Part shown: in pieces, positions 34,269 through 41,858 of the stretch
Layout of the letters: every line of letters begins with the position of its first letter
Numbering within the stretch: the stretch's first letter is position 1
Source of the DNA: Pseudomonas corrugata
Lineage (GTDB): Bacteria; Pseudomonadota; Gammaproteobacteria; Pseudomonadales; Pseudomonadaceae
Assembly: GCF_001269905.1 (NCBI RefSeq)
Contig: NZ_LHVK01000015.1
Span: 248,001-312,000, forward strand
Direction of reading: 5' to 3'
Length of the DNA stretch: 64,000 nucleotides
Program-made: the position numbers and the translations under genes
The notes under the pieces: model-generated
The model's input: only the letters and a program-made list of their open reading frames with translations
Told to the model about the DNA's origin: nothing
Databases searched by the model: none

Positions 34269-34832
34269 TCAACCCTTGGATAATTTTAATATTTTTTCAT
34301 ACATAGTAGGTCGACGTAACTCCCACTCGAGAGAGAGAAGCCCCAACTTATAGACATCCACATATTGACCATCAACCAAATGGTGCTCCCGCAAAATGCC
34401 TTCAACCTTAAAATCGAATTTCTGGTGAAGCTTTATTACTGCCGAATTAAAAGCCAACACTTCACACATTAACTTATGCAGATACATATTATAAAATGCG
34501 TAGTCCAAGGCAAGAAATTCCATCTTACTTCCCGCCCCCTTTGGAGCTTCGGGGCTAGCATAGAATGCCCAAGATGATATTGCATTCACAACATCCAAAT
34601 CATTAAAACCAACTATTCCAGTTGGCTTTCCATCAAGCTCATACATAAAGTAACGTTGATCGCTACGAAGCTGAACCCGCTTCCACCAAGCTAAATGTTC
34701 TTCAAGACTGATTTCATGCCTTGTGTACATATTAGCTCTAACGTTCGGAGCATTCCGCCAAGCGAGCATCAACTCAAGCTCATCGTCATTAATTTCACGA
34801 AGTTTACCGAGCGCTTCCATTTTAGTACCCAT
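34269..34832 (-). CDS. pseH: PseH-like UDP-4-amino-4,6-dideoxy-AltNAc N-acetyltransferase
   Basis: A GNAT-fold acetyltransferase of about 187 residues. It has LREINDDELELMLAWRNAPNVRANMYT at the N terminus, the GKPTGIVGFNDLD strand pair, and the acetyl-CoA loop APKGAGSKMEFLALDYAFY followed by VLAFNSAVIKLHQKFDFKVEGI. It acetylates the 4-amino group made by PseC. Its start overlaps the end of pseG; in-frame starts at 34838 (GTG), 34832 (ATG) and 34820 (ATG) are all possible and none has a strong ribosome site. It sits between pseG and pseI. Confidence 0.88.
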   Translation of the reverse strand: MGTKMEALGKLREINDDELELMLAWRNAPNVRANMYTRHEISLEEHLAWWKRVQLRSDQRYFMYELDGKPTGIVGFNDLDVVNAISSWAFYASPEAPKGAGSKMEFLALDYAFYNMYLHKLMCEVLAFNSAVIKLHQKFDFKVEGILREHHLVDGQYVDVYKLGLLSLEWELRRPTMYEKILKLSKG

Positions 34833-35937
34833 CGACACGACTGACTTCAGTTATTTTTTTTATTAACAATTCACAACCGCCCCCGTCAGTGACTTGCTTT
34901 GAAGACTCACTTAGCGACTTTAGCAACGCAGGATCATTGACGACATTATCAACCGCCCGTGCCAGTTGCGAAACGACATCCCCATCCAATGAGATCATTA
35001 AGACTGCGTTTGCACGGGCCAATTGAGCAGCGGCAAATCTCTGATTATCGGCCAACACGACCATGATAGTAGGCACTCCAAGACAACAACGCTCCCAAGA
35101 TGTCGAACCGGCCGCTCCAATTGAGAGATCGCTATCAGCCATTAGCTGTGCCATGTTACTAACATTTACTTTAACTTCGGTGTGCCAAGGCAACATGTTC
35201 GCTAGCTGCTGAATATCTTCAAGCCATGGAGCCGTTGCCCCCATCACGATAGTGACCCGACAACTTTTAGGTAGCGCTGATAGCTTTAATCCTTCAAGCA
35301 CCTGCCGCGTCATATTGTCTTTATCAACACCTCCCAGGGTAATCAGCACATTTTCAAGCCTGTGCTGAGCTCTCCTGATCAAACTGCTAACTCTTAGCCT
35401 TCTAAAGTCCGGCTGAAGCAACGCATATCTTGATCCGCATAGAACAGCACAACGGGAAGGCACTAGAGAAAAATAATCACCAGCCTCACGCCCTAAAGTC
35501 TGATCTAACAAAACATCACTAGCATGCGCTCGATTTACCAGATCATCTATGACTAATAGCTTAACTCCTTTCCGCTTTAATTTCAGTTCCCAAGCTATAT
35601 CTAGTGCATAGTGGTCGACAACTAGCCAGTCAGGTTGCAAAATATCCAATAGACACGAACACTGCTCAGCATCAAGGTCCTGAGTTACGCCTAGCCAATC
35701 GTGATACAAGGGTTTGTCAGCTATTTGTAGTGAAGGCGCGGAGCTCCCATCGGTCATCAATCCATGTGCGTTGAAACCTTTACCGCGAATAATATGCAGG
35801 AGATTTCCTGGAAGCTCCCGACAAATAAAGTAGCATTCTGCGCCTTCTGCTTTCAGCGCCTCGGCCAGCGTCAGGCAACGCATGACATGCCCACTCCCCA
35901 TTTGCAGCGAGGCATCGGTCCGAAACACCACTTTCAT
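34822..35937 (-). CDS. pseG: PseG, UDP-2,4-diacetamido-2,4,6-trideoxy-L-altropyranose hydrolase
   Basis: A 371-residue GT-B-like nucleotide-sugar hydrolase of the MurG-related family. MKVVFRTDASLQMGSGHVMR places the catalytic His at 17, as in characterised PseG. NVLITLGGVDKDNMT and LSIGAAGSTSWERCCLGVPT form the UDP-binding C-terminal half. It removes UDP to release 6-deoxy-AltdiNAc, the substrate of PseI. The ATG at MKVVFRTD is preferred over a GTG three codons earlier that would overlap pseF. It is closely spaced with pseF upstream and overlaps pseH downstream. Confidence 0.92.
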   Translation of the reverse strand: MKVVFRTDASLQMGSGHVMRCLTLAEALKAEGAECYFICRELPGNLLHIIRGKGFNAHGLMTDGSSAPSLQIADKPLYHDWLGVTQDLDAEQCSCLLDILQPDWLVVDHYALDIAWELKLKRKGVKLLVIDDLVNRAHASDVLLDQTLGREAGDYFSLVPSRCAVLCGSRYALLQPDFRRLRVSSLIRRAQHRLENVLITLGGVDKDNMTRQVLEGLKLSALPKSCRVTIVMGATAPWLEDIQQLANMLPWHTEVKVNVSNMAQLMADSDLSIGAAGSTSWERCCLGVPTIMVVLADNQRFAAAQLARANAVLMISLDGDVVSQLARAVDNVVNDPALLKSLSESSKQVTDGGGCELLIKKITEVSRVDGY

Positions 35938-35942
35938 ACCAT

Positions 35943-36644
35943 TCACGGCCGCCCAGCCTCCGCTTGAAGGGCTCTATGCAGCCACTCCGCACGGGTCCAA
36001 TCCTCTGGCGTATCGATGTCTTGTACTCGGTGACGTGGTAACAACACCGCACTGGACTCATGACCGAAAATCACAGTCCCTGCCAACCATGCGCTCGTCA
36101 ACCCCCAATAAAACTGCCCGGCATCGTGAAAACTCTCCTCAAGATCCTGAGAGCGAGTGCTGAACTGCTCAGCGTCAAACATTTCAACGTGCCCCGACTC
36201 TGTCAAACGAATCGCTCGCTGAATTGGAAATGCGTAACTGGTCACCGAGAACGCGTACTTGCTTTCCGTCTGTTCAAGAATAGTCAAACCACGCCGTAAA
36301 TCTTCAGGGTCGACAAAAGGAGCGGTAGCATAGAGGCAACACACCTGACGAGCCTCATACCCATCAGCCTTGAGCGCTTCGATAGCATGCTGGACGACCG
36401 GGATGGTTCCGGTGTAATCGTCAGATAGCTCCGCCGGACGCATGAAAGGCACATCGGCTCCGTACTGCCTGGCAACGTTTGCTATTTCGTCGTCATCCGT
36501 TGAGACAATGACTTTATCAAAGCAGCCACTCGTCAGCGCCCCTTCAATTGACCAAGCGATCATCGGCTTGCCGCAAAATATCTTGATATTCTTTCGCGGG
36601 ATTCGCTTGCTGCCACCTCGGGCAGGAATGACGGCCAACCTCAT
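35943..36644 (-). CDS. pseF: Pseudaminic acid cytidylyltransferase
   Basis: A 233-residue CMP-sugar synthetase. The N-terminal CTP-binding motif RLAVIPARGGSKRIPRKNIK is intact, with FDKVIVSTDDDEIANVA and DTPEDWTRAEWL near the C terminus. PseF activates pseudaminic acid to CMP-Pse for transfer. It overlaps the pseC stop by 4 bp (ATGA). Its position within pseB-C-F-G-H-I separates it from NeuA. Confidence 0.93.
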   Translation of the reverse strand: MRLAVIPARGGSKRIPRKNIKIFCGKPMIAWSIEGALTSGCFDKVIVSTDDDEIANVARQYGADVPFMRPAELSDDYTGTIPVVQHAIEALKADGYEARQVCCLYATAPFVDPEDLRRGLTILEQTESKYAFSVTSYAFPIQRAIRLTESGHVEMFDAEQFSTRSQDLEESFHDAGQFYWGLTSAWLAGTVIFGHESSAVLLPRHRVQDIDTPEDWTRAEWLHRALQAEAGRP

Positions 36645-37801
36645 GTCGCCAAAGCCTTAGCAATAGCAGCGACGACCTGATCTTGCTGTTCATTACTCAT
36701 TGTCTGAAACATTGGAATACTGATGGCTTCACGATAGTATTCCTGCGCCATTGGAAAGTCTTCAGGCTTGAATCCCATCTGCGCGTAATATGGCTGAGTG
36801 TAGACCGGAATGTAATGAAGATTTACGCCTATTCCTTGCTCACGCAAAGACTCGAACACTTGCCGATGACTTTTAGCTATTTCGCCCAGCTTTAGGCGAA
36901 TTACATACAGATGGAGTCCTGAGTAACTGTCTGCATGTTGCCAAGGGATTACTACTGGCAAGGCTTCCAACAAATCGTTGTAGCGAGCGGCTAGCTGATG
37001 GCGCCTGGTAATGTATTGGTCCAGACGCTCCATCTGGCTTATGCCAAGAGCAGCCTGTAGCTCGGTCATCCGATAATTGAAACCAAGATCAATTTGCTGG
37101 TAATACCAAGGGCCGTCAGTTTCATGCGTCATTAGTTGCGGATCACGCGTAATCCCGTGACTGCGTAACAGAGTCATTTTATCTGCCAAATCGGAGTCGT
37201 TGGTTAGAGCCATCCCTCCTTCGGCGGTTGTAATGATCTTGACCGGATGAAAGCTGAAGACTGTAATATCACTGTATCTACCATTGCCTATATATTCGCC
37301 TTGGTATTTTCCACCGACTGCGTGTGAAGCGTCTTCGATCACCTTGAAACCAAATCGTTTAGCCAGTTTGTGAATGGCTTGCATATCACAAGGCTGGCCA
37401 CAGAGATGAACCGGTACAACCACTTTTGGTAAAGTACCTTCTCTCTCAGCCAGCTCCAACTTACGCTCCAGCGCTTGAGAACAAAGGTTGTAGGTACGAG
37501 GATCGATATCCACAAAGTCAACCTGAGCACCACAATACAATCCGCAATTTGCAGAGGCTACGAATGTAATGGGGCTTGTCCATAAACGATCGCCCGGACC
37601 AAGCCCTAAGGCTAGGCATGCGACATGAAGCGCAGATGTAGCACTGTTCATTGCCAATGCATAGCCGGCACCCACGTGACTAGCAACTTGCTGCTCGAAA
37701 CGCGGCACCATAGGGCCCTGCGTAAGGAAGTCGGACTTCAACACCTCGACTACCGAATCAATGTCCGCTTGGGTTATATCCTGACGACCGTATGGAATCA
37801 T
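36641..37801 (-). CDS. pseC: PseC, UDP-4-amino-4,6-dideoxy-AltNAc transaminase
   Basis: A 386-residue DegT/DnrJ/EryC1-type PLP aminotransferase. It has MNSATSALHVACLALGLGPGD near residues 51-71, the PLP Asp in VIEDASHAVGGKY, and the Schiff-base Lys188 in FSFHPVKIITTAEGG. It transfers an amino group from glutamate to the 4-keto sugar made by PseB. It lies 3 bp after pseB and overlaps pseF by 4 bp. Confidence 0.93.
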   Translation of the reverse strand: MIPYGRQDITQADIDSVVEVLKSDFLTQGPMVPRFEQQVASHVGAGYALAMNSATSALHVACLALGLGPGDRLWTSPITFVASANCGLYCGAQVDFVDIDPRTYNLCSQALERKLELAEREGTLPKVVVPVHLCGQPCDMQAIHKLAKRFGFKVIEDASHAVGGKYQGEYIGNGRYSDITVFSFHPVKIITTAEGGMALTNDSDLADKMTLLRSHGITRDPQLMTHETDGPWYYQQIDLGFNYRMTELQAALGISQMERLDQYITRRHQLAARYNDLLEALPVVIPWQHADSYSGLHLYVIRLKLGEIAKSHRQVFESLREQGIGVNLHYIPVYTQPYYAQMGFKPEDFPMAQEYYREAISIPMFQTMSNEQQDQVVAAIAKALAT

Positions 37802-37804
37802 AAA

Positions 37805-38803
37805 TCAGATACTCCCGATCTTCGCTTCGTTAGCGGTGATCCAATTACGCAGATCTTCGTCACTCATCCATTCAGTATTATTGTCGCTGGCGTAAACAAA
37901 ACCTTCTGAAACTTTCTTACCGTCCTTGATACGGCTCGGACAAGTCGCCCATTCATTGATAACAGGTAAAATCTTGAAGTGCTCCGGGTACTCATAAGTG
38001 TAATATGAATCCTCGGCACTGATCATTTGCTCGTGCAATTTTTCCCCAGGACGAATACCGACGATTTTTTGCTTAGCATCAGGCGCTACGACCCGAGCAA
38101 GATCAGTCACTTTCATCGACGGGATTTTCTTCACGTAGATCTCACCGCCCTCCATGTCCTCAAAGGCGTGCCAGACCAGTTCGACCCCCTCCTCCAACGA
38201 AATCATGAAACGGGTCATGCGCTCGTCGGTAATAGGCAATTCCCCCTTATCCTTGATCGACATGAAAAACGGGATCACCGAACCGCGCGAGCCCATGACG
38301 TTGCCATAACGCACCACTGCCATGCGGGTTTCATGACCGCCAGCATAGGAATTACCCGCAACGAACAGCTTATCGGACGCCAACTTCGTCGCACCGTATA
38401 GATTGATCGGGCTGCTGGCCTTGTCAGTAGACAACGCAACGACGCGCTTGATGCCTTTGTCGATACAGGCATCGATCAGGTTCATCGCACCGTTGATGTT
38501 GGTCTTGATGCACTCGAAAGGGTTGTACTCAGCGGTGGGAACGATCTTCGTAGCGGCGGCGTGAACAACATAGTCAACCCCGTCAAGGGCGCGATACAGA
38601 CGCTCTTTGTCACGAACGTCGCCGATAAAGAAGCGAACACGCGAATCGCCTTCAAACTTCTTCGCCATGTCCCACTGCTTCATCTCATCTCTCGAAAAGA
38701 TGATAATTTTCTTGGGGTTATATTTGGCCAGGGTCATTGGCACAAATGTATTACCGAAAGAGCCGGTGCCGCCGGTTACCAAAATCGTTTTATTGCTTAA
38801 CAT
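37805..38803 (-). CDS. pseB: PseB, UDP-GlcNAc 4,6-dehydratase (inverting)
   Basis: A 332-residue FlaA1/PseB-type SDR. It has ILVTGGTGSFGNTFVP at the N terminus, HAAATKIVPTAEYNP, and LSTDKASSPINLYGATKLA with the Asp-Lys and Tyr...Lys catalytic residues (Tyr is present, unlike WbpM). The C terminus has RPGEKLHEQMIS. It converts UDP-GlcNAc to the 4-keto-6-deoxy-L-arabino sugar, the first step to pseudaminic acid. The start codon directly abuts the stop of the acyltransferase gene. Confidence 0.94.
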   Translation of the reverse strand: MLSNKTILVTGGTGSFGNTFVPMTLAKYNPKKIIIFSRDEMKQWDMAKKFEGDSRVRFFIGDVRDKERLYRALDGVDYVVHAAATKIVPTAEYNPFECIKTNINGAMNLIDACIDKGIKRVVALSTDKASSPINLYGATKLASDKLFVAGNSYAGGHETRMAVVRYGNVMGSRGSVIPFFMSIKDKGELPITDERMTRFMISLEEGVELVWHAFEDMEGGEIYVKKIPSMKVTDLARVVAPDAKQKIVGIRPGEKLHEQMISAEDSYYTYEYPEHFKILPVINEWATCPSRIKDGKKVSEGFVYASDNNTEWMSDEDLRNWITANEAKIGSI

Positions 38804-39427
38804 CTAGACGCCCTCAAACCCAAAGCGAAACTTAATTATTTTTGCAGGACCACCTACGACTATCGCCCCTACCGGAACATCTCTGGTCACCACGGAGTTC
38901 GCACCGATCACCGCATGCGATCCAATTTTAACACCGGGCATTATAACCGCATTTGCCCCTACCCAGACATCGTCACCAATCTCGATTGGCTTATTGTAGT
39001 TCGCTAGAAAATCCTCTCGAGCGATTCGGCGCTCCTGCTCCCGGATGCTCACCCCAGCATAGCGGTCATGCACATGCGAGGCAGAGGAAATGAAAATATT
39101 TGGCGCTAAAAGACACTCGCAACCAATAGAAACGTCACCGTTTATGGTGACGTTCCGTTGGACTGTCGTCCCTTCACCGACAGAAATTCTCGCCATTGCC
39201 GAAAGCTCAACGCCATCATTTAGCCACACGCCGTCACCCAACTGAATCGTTCCGGCGCCCGCATTCAGTAGCGCTTTTTTTACAGTCGTTCGCCGTCCGA
39301 TCAATATGCGTCCCCCTTTGGAAACTCTTGCAAAAGGAGAAATCAGCGACCTTCTTGAAAGAGCCAAAATGAATAAGCAGAGAATCCGAAACTGCACATA
39401 TATTCCATCATATATTTTTCTTAACAA
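38804..39427 (-). CDS. Hexapeptide-repeat acyltransferase (left-handed beta-helix)
   Basis: A 207-residue LbH acyltransferase of the WbbJ/MAT-like group. Hexapeptide repeats start near residue 35 (GGRILIGRRTTVKK) and run through VSIGCECLLAPNIFISSAS, DDVWVGANAVIMPGVKIGSH and AVIGANSVVTRDVPVGAIVV. The catalytic His is probably in SSASHVHDRY. N-terminal residues 8-25 are hydrophobic and may anchor it. Such enzymes O- or N-acetylate sugars from acetyl-CoA. In this operon it may decorate the O unit or an intermediate. It overlaps wzx by 20 bp and abuts pseB. Confidence 0.85.
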   Translation of the reverse strand: MLRKIYDGIYVQFRILCLFILALSRRSLISPFARVSKGGRILIGRRTTVKKALLNAGAGTIQLGDGVWLNDGVELSAMARISVGEGTTVQRNVTINGDVSIGCECLLAPNIFISSASHVHDRYAGVSIREQERRIAREDFLANYNKPIEIGDDVWVGANAVIMPGVKIGSHAVIGANSVVTRDVPVGAIVVGGPAKIIKFRFGFEGV

Positions 39428-40628
39428 GACTTACTCTCCAAGAGGCATAAACCAAAACTATCAACGATACAGAAAAACCAACACACATCAATAGCACATA
39501 CCCAAATACACCTTCAGACCGAAACCAAAAGCCGTAGAGAAGCGTCAGAAAGGAAAAAATAGCCAACATAGCAAGTTGAATCATCAGAAGTTTGTTTCTC
39601 TGAGACATAACTAACAAATAAGATGAGTAAAAATCAGCTGCCCGTAAAATCGCACAACCCCAAAAAACAATACTTATGCCAACCCCCACCTCAAGCCATT
39701 CCGTTGCGAACCAGCGACTCTGCAGAAGCCATAAAAGACATGACAATATTACCGACAAAAATATGGATACAAAAAAAGAAATTCTGACAACATATTTGAA
39801 TCCAGCACTAGGATCCTCTCGACAGATTTCGGGAAGCAAGGTGATCACTCGGGTATTTATCAATTGCTGTATTGATAGACCCACCATTACAACAAGAGAG
39901 AGATAAGAAAATCTAGAAAACTCCTGCGCACTCATAAAGTATGCGGCAAAAACCCTGTCGACATACTGCATAAAAGCACCAACACACGTAACAGGAACGA
40001 ATTTAAGGCAATCAATTATAAAGTCCCAACCAGGGAGTTTCGCATTCACAAGCCACAACATAAGAGACTTCAAACAAAGGATAACACCTATGCTGACCTC
40101 GGCCAAAATTGCAAACTCAGCATTTTTTGTAGCCAACGCCACAGCAAGACCAGCCAAAGCAACAAATAAATTTCGATAAAATAATCGCCTAGCATAATCC
40201 ACAAAATTTTTCTTACTTTTTACCACCATTAAATCGACAGTAAAAATAAAAAACACCAGAACCTGAACAAACGACAGCAACAAAATAGAAAATGGGGCTC
40301 CAGCCCAGAAACTATATACAACCAATCCAACAAGAGCAGCCAACCAACATCCACTACCAAACCATTTCACATTTGAGGAAAACTCCGACAACCGCCCCTC
40401 ATCCTCAACAAGCAATGGCATTTCAGAATGACATTTAATTATCACTCCCGACCCAACAACCAGCACTCCCAACCCTACAATCAATAAATAGTAATTTATT
40501 AGAGCGTATTGATCTGCCGAAAGTAGATGGGCATAGGCAAAACCTTTAAGTGCGGCAATCATAGAAGCAGCGCCGGCAAATAAAAGATAAGACCATGCGC
40601 TCAGCCTATACGAATATTTTTTGAGCAT
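39408..40628 (-). CDS. wzx: Wzx-like O-unit flippase (MATE/PST family)
   Basis: A 406-residue polytopic protein with about 12 hydrophobic helices and few charges, typical of the polysaccharide-transport (Wzx) flippases. The ATG at MLKKYSYRLSAWSYLLFAGA is preferred over a GTG-type extension lying in the dioxygenase frame; the start overlaps the upstream gene by 23 bp. The N terminus has helices around residues 12-30 and 40-60. It presumably flips the undecaprenyl-linked O unit to the periplasm, with specificity set by the first sugar. Codon use is AT-rich, as in wzy. Confidence 0.8.
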   Translation of the reverse strand: MLKKYSYRLSAWSYLLFAGAASMIAALKGFAYAHLLSADQYALINYYLLIVGLGVLVVGSGVIIKCHSEMPLLVEDEGRLSEFSSNVKWFGSGCWLAALVGLVVYSFWAGAPFSILLLSFVQVLVFFIFTVDLMVVKSKKNFVDYARRLFYRNLFVALAGLAVALATKNAEFAILAEVSIGVILCLKSLMLWLVNAKLPGWDFIIDCLKFVPVTCVGAFMQYVDRVFAAYFMSAQEFSRFSYLSLVVMVGLSIQQLINTRVITLLPEICREDPSAGFKYVVRISFFVSIFLSVILSCLLWLLQSRWFATEWLEVGVGISIVFWGCAILRAADFYSSYLLVMSQRNKLLMIQLAMLAIFSFLTLLYGFWFRSEGVFGYVLLMCVGFSVSLIVLVYASWRVSLVKKNI

Positions 40629-41502
40629 TCCTATCGCCAACACAGCTAATTTCCGAGTAAGTATTAATTGAATATTCGAACTGCAGCATGAGTCTGGCAC
40701 TAGAAACAGGGGTCATTCCTTTATGTACAGTGATAGTATCCTCTATCAAACAGGTTCCGGCAGGCCCCAACACCTTTACTATATTTTCCTCTCCATAGCC
40801 TGAAACGATCTCCTCATCCGTAAAACGACGCGACCTGAACATCGGAGACTTATATTTAATTTTTCTATTCGAAGTTTTCACAAAAACATGCGGACCTGCC
40901 TGATCATCCACATCAGTCAAATAGAAGAAAAACTTAACAAACTTTAAGTCATCCAAATCAAAATGAAAGACATGTGCATGACGCGCCCTATCCTCCTCAC
41001 TTGCGTTAGCCGGAAAAGTCCACCACATATTGACACTCATTAATTTAGGTGGAACCTTCAAATAGCTTGCGGCGACTGAAAGCAGATATGGATCATTGGC
41101 AATTTTAGCAATCATCGCATCGTGTTCTGCGTTAAAGTATTGAGCCAGAAGAAGCTCTTTTTTCAGCGACGTTTCTGCCTTCGCCTTGTCTCTCAGATAA
41201 AAACCTTTTGTCTGATCCCGATCAGCAAAACATGGATGCGCTTCAGCGTACTTCAAAAGATATTGAATCGCTTCCGCCGGCAACCTAGGCCCAACCAGCG
41301 CGCCGCTTGCCTCTAACTCTGAGACTACCGAAGCAATGTGCGCCTCATCAAACTCAACAAAAGACTCATGCTTTCGCTTTATCTGCTCCTCAAAAAAAAC
41401 GCCCAATCGCCTTTTATTAAAAAAAGCCACGAGTTTCCAAATTAAATCTCTGACCACTCTGCGCTTAAACAAGCCCCGCATAACTTTATATTTTGTTAGC
41501 AT
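40606..41502 (-). CDS. PhyH-like 2-oxoglutarate/Fe(II) dioxygenase in the O-antigen operon
   Basis: A 298-residue protein. HVFHFDLDDLKFVKFFFYLT provides the iron-binding H-x-D (His180, Asp182). LIEDTITVHKGMTPVSSARL supplies the distal His260 and the 2-oxoglutarate-binding Arg270, ten residues later. VDDQAGPHVFVKTSNR lies between, as in phytanoyl-CoA hydroxylase-like double-stranded beta-helix enzymes. All four key residues are present, so an active oxygenase is expected. Kdo hydroxylases (KdoO) show that such enzymes can hydroxylate lipopolysaccharide sugars, but the substrate here is unknown. It is the first gene of the operon after the promoter at 41654, and overlaps wzx. AT-rich. Confidence 0.78.
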   Translation of the reverse strand: MLTKYKVMRGLFKRRVVRDLIWKLVAFFNKRRLGVFFEEQIKRKHESFVEFDEAHIASVVSELEASGALVGPRLPAEAIQYLLKYAEAHPCFADRDQTKGFYLRDKAKAETSLKKELLLAQYFNAEHDAMIAKIANDPYLLSVAASYLKVPPKLMSVNMWWTFPANASEEDRARHAHVFHFDLDDLKFVKFFFYLTDVDDQAGPHVFVKTSNRKIKYKSPMFRSRRFTDEEIVSGYGEENIVKVLGPAGTCLIEDTITVHKGMTPVSSARLMLQFEYSINTYSEISCVGDRNAQKIFV

Positions 41503-41653
41503 AGCTTCTTCTGCATCCCTATTCTAAAGTATCTCTGCGGTCTAGGTGTGAGCTCATTTTACGCATACCGTCCCTTAGGGCTGCACCATACACCAGCTAC
41601 AGAATCCATTGCTGATCTCGGACAATTATGTGAAAAAACAGCTCCAAGAGCGT

Positions 41654-41682
41654 ATTATCCACCAGCATCGAAAACACGACAA
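41654..41682 (-). promoter_or_regulatory. Sigma70-like promoter of the O-antigen operon
   Basis: On the minus strand, -35 TTGTCG (41677-41682), a 17-bp spacer and -10 GATAAT (41654-41659). The implied start is near 41647, giving a leader of about 145 nt before the dioxygenase gene. Confidence 0.5.
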
Positions 41683-41770
41683 CCAAGGCATTCAGGCTAC
41701 CCGTCCAGAGCAGCGATGCTTCGCTGCCCCCAATGGATCGTACCCCTGACTGAAAAACACCGCCCACCCT

Positions 41771-41810
41771 AAAAAAGAAAAAGCCCGCCGTCGTAAAGCT
41801 TTATGACGGC
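41771..41810 (-). terminator. Rho-independent terminator after wzz
   Basis: On the minus strand GCCGTCATAAA-GCTTTACGACGGC forms a near-perfect stem, followed by GGGCTTTTTCTTTTTT. It lies 49 bp after the wzz stop, so wzz is insulated from the O-unit genes downstream. Confidence 0.85.
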
Positions 41811-41858
41811 AGACTCTTAAACTAGTCAGGCTTCAAATCCGGCCGACCAAATTTTACC

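Larger units (their letters stand above)
41503..41858. other. Leader/intergenic region between wzz and the O-antigen operon
   Basis: A 356-bp gap with no convincing gene. On the minus strand it holds, in order, the wzz terminator (41771-41810), a 7-bp hairpin GCAGCGA-loop-TCGCTGC (41710-41727), a sigma70-like promoter (41654-41682) and a 145-nt untranslated leader. A short plus-strand frame here has no ribosome site and is not called. Confidence 0.7.

Noticed and set aside
41693..41711. ops/JUMPStart-like GCTCTGGACGGGTAGCCTG on the minus strand
   Set aside because: It matches the RfaH ops core (GGCGGTAGCGT) only partly and lies upstream of the best promoter, so it would not be transcribed from it.
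41548..41772. Plus-strand 74-codon frame in the wzz-to-operon gap
   Set aside because: No ribosome site, no family resemblance, and it overlaps the promoter and hairpin of the opposite strand.
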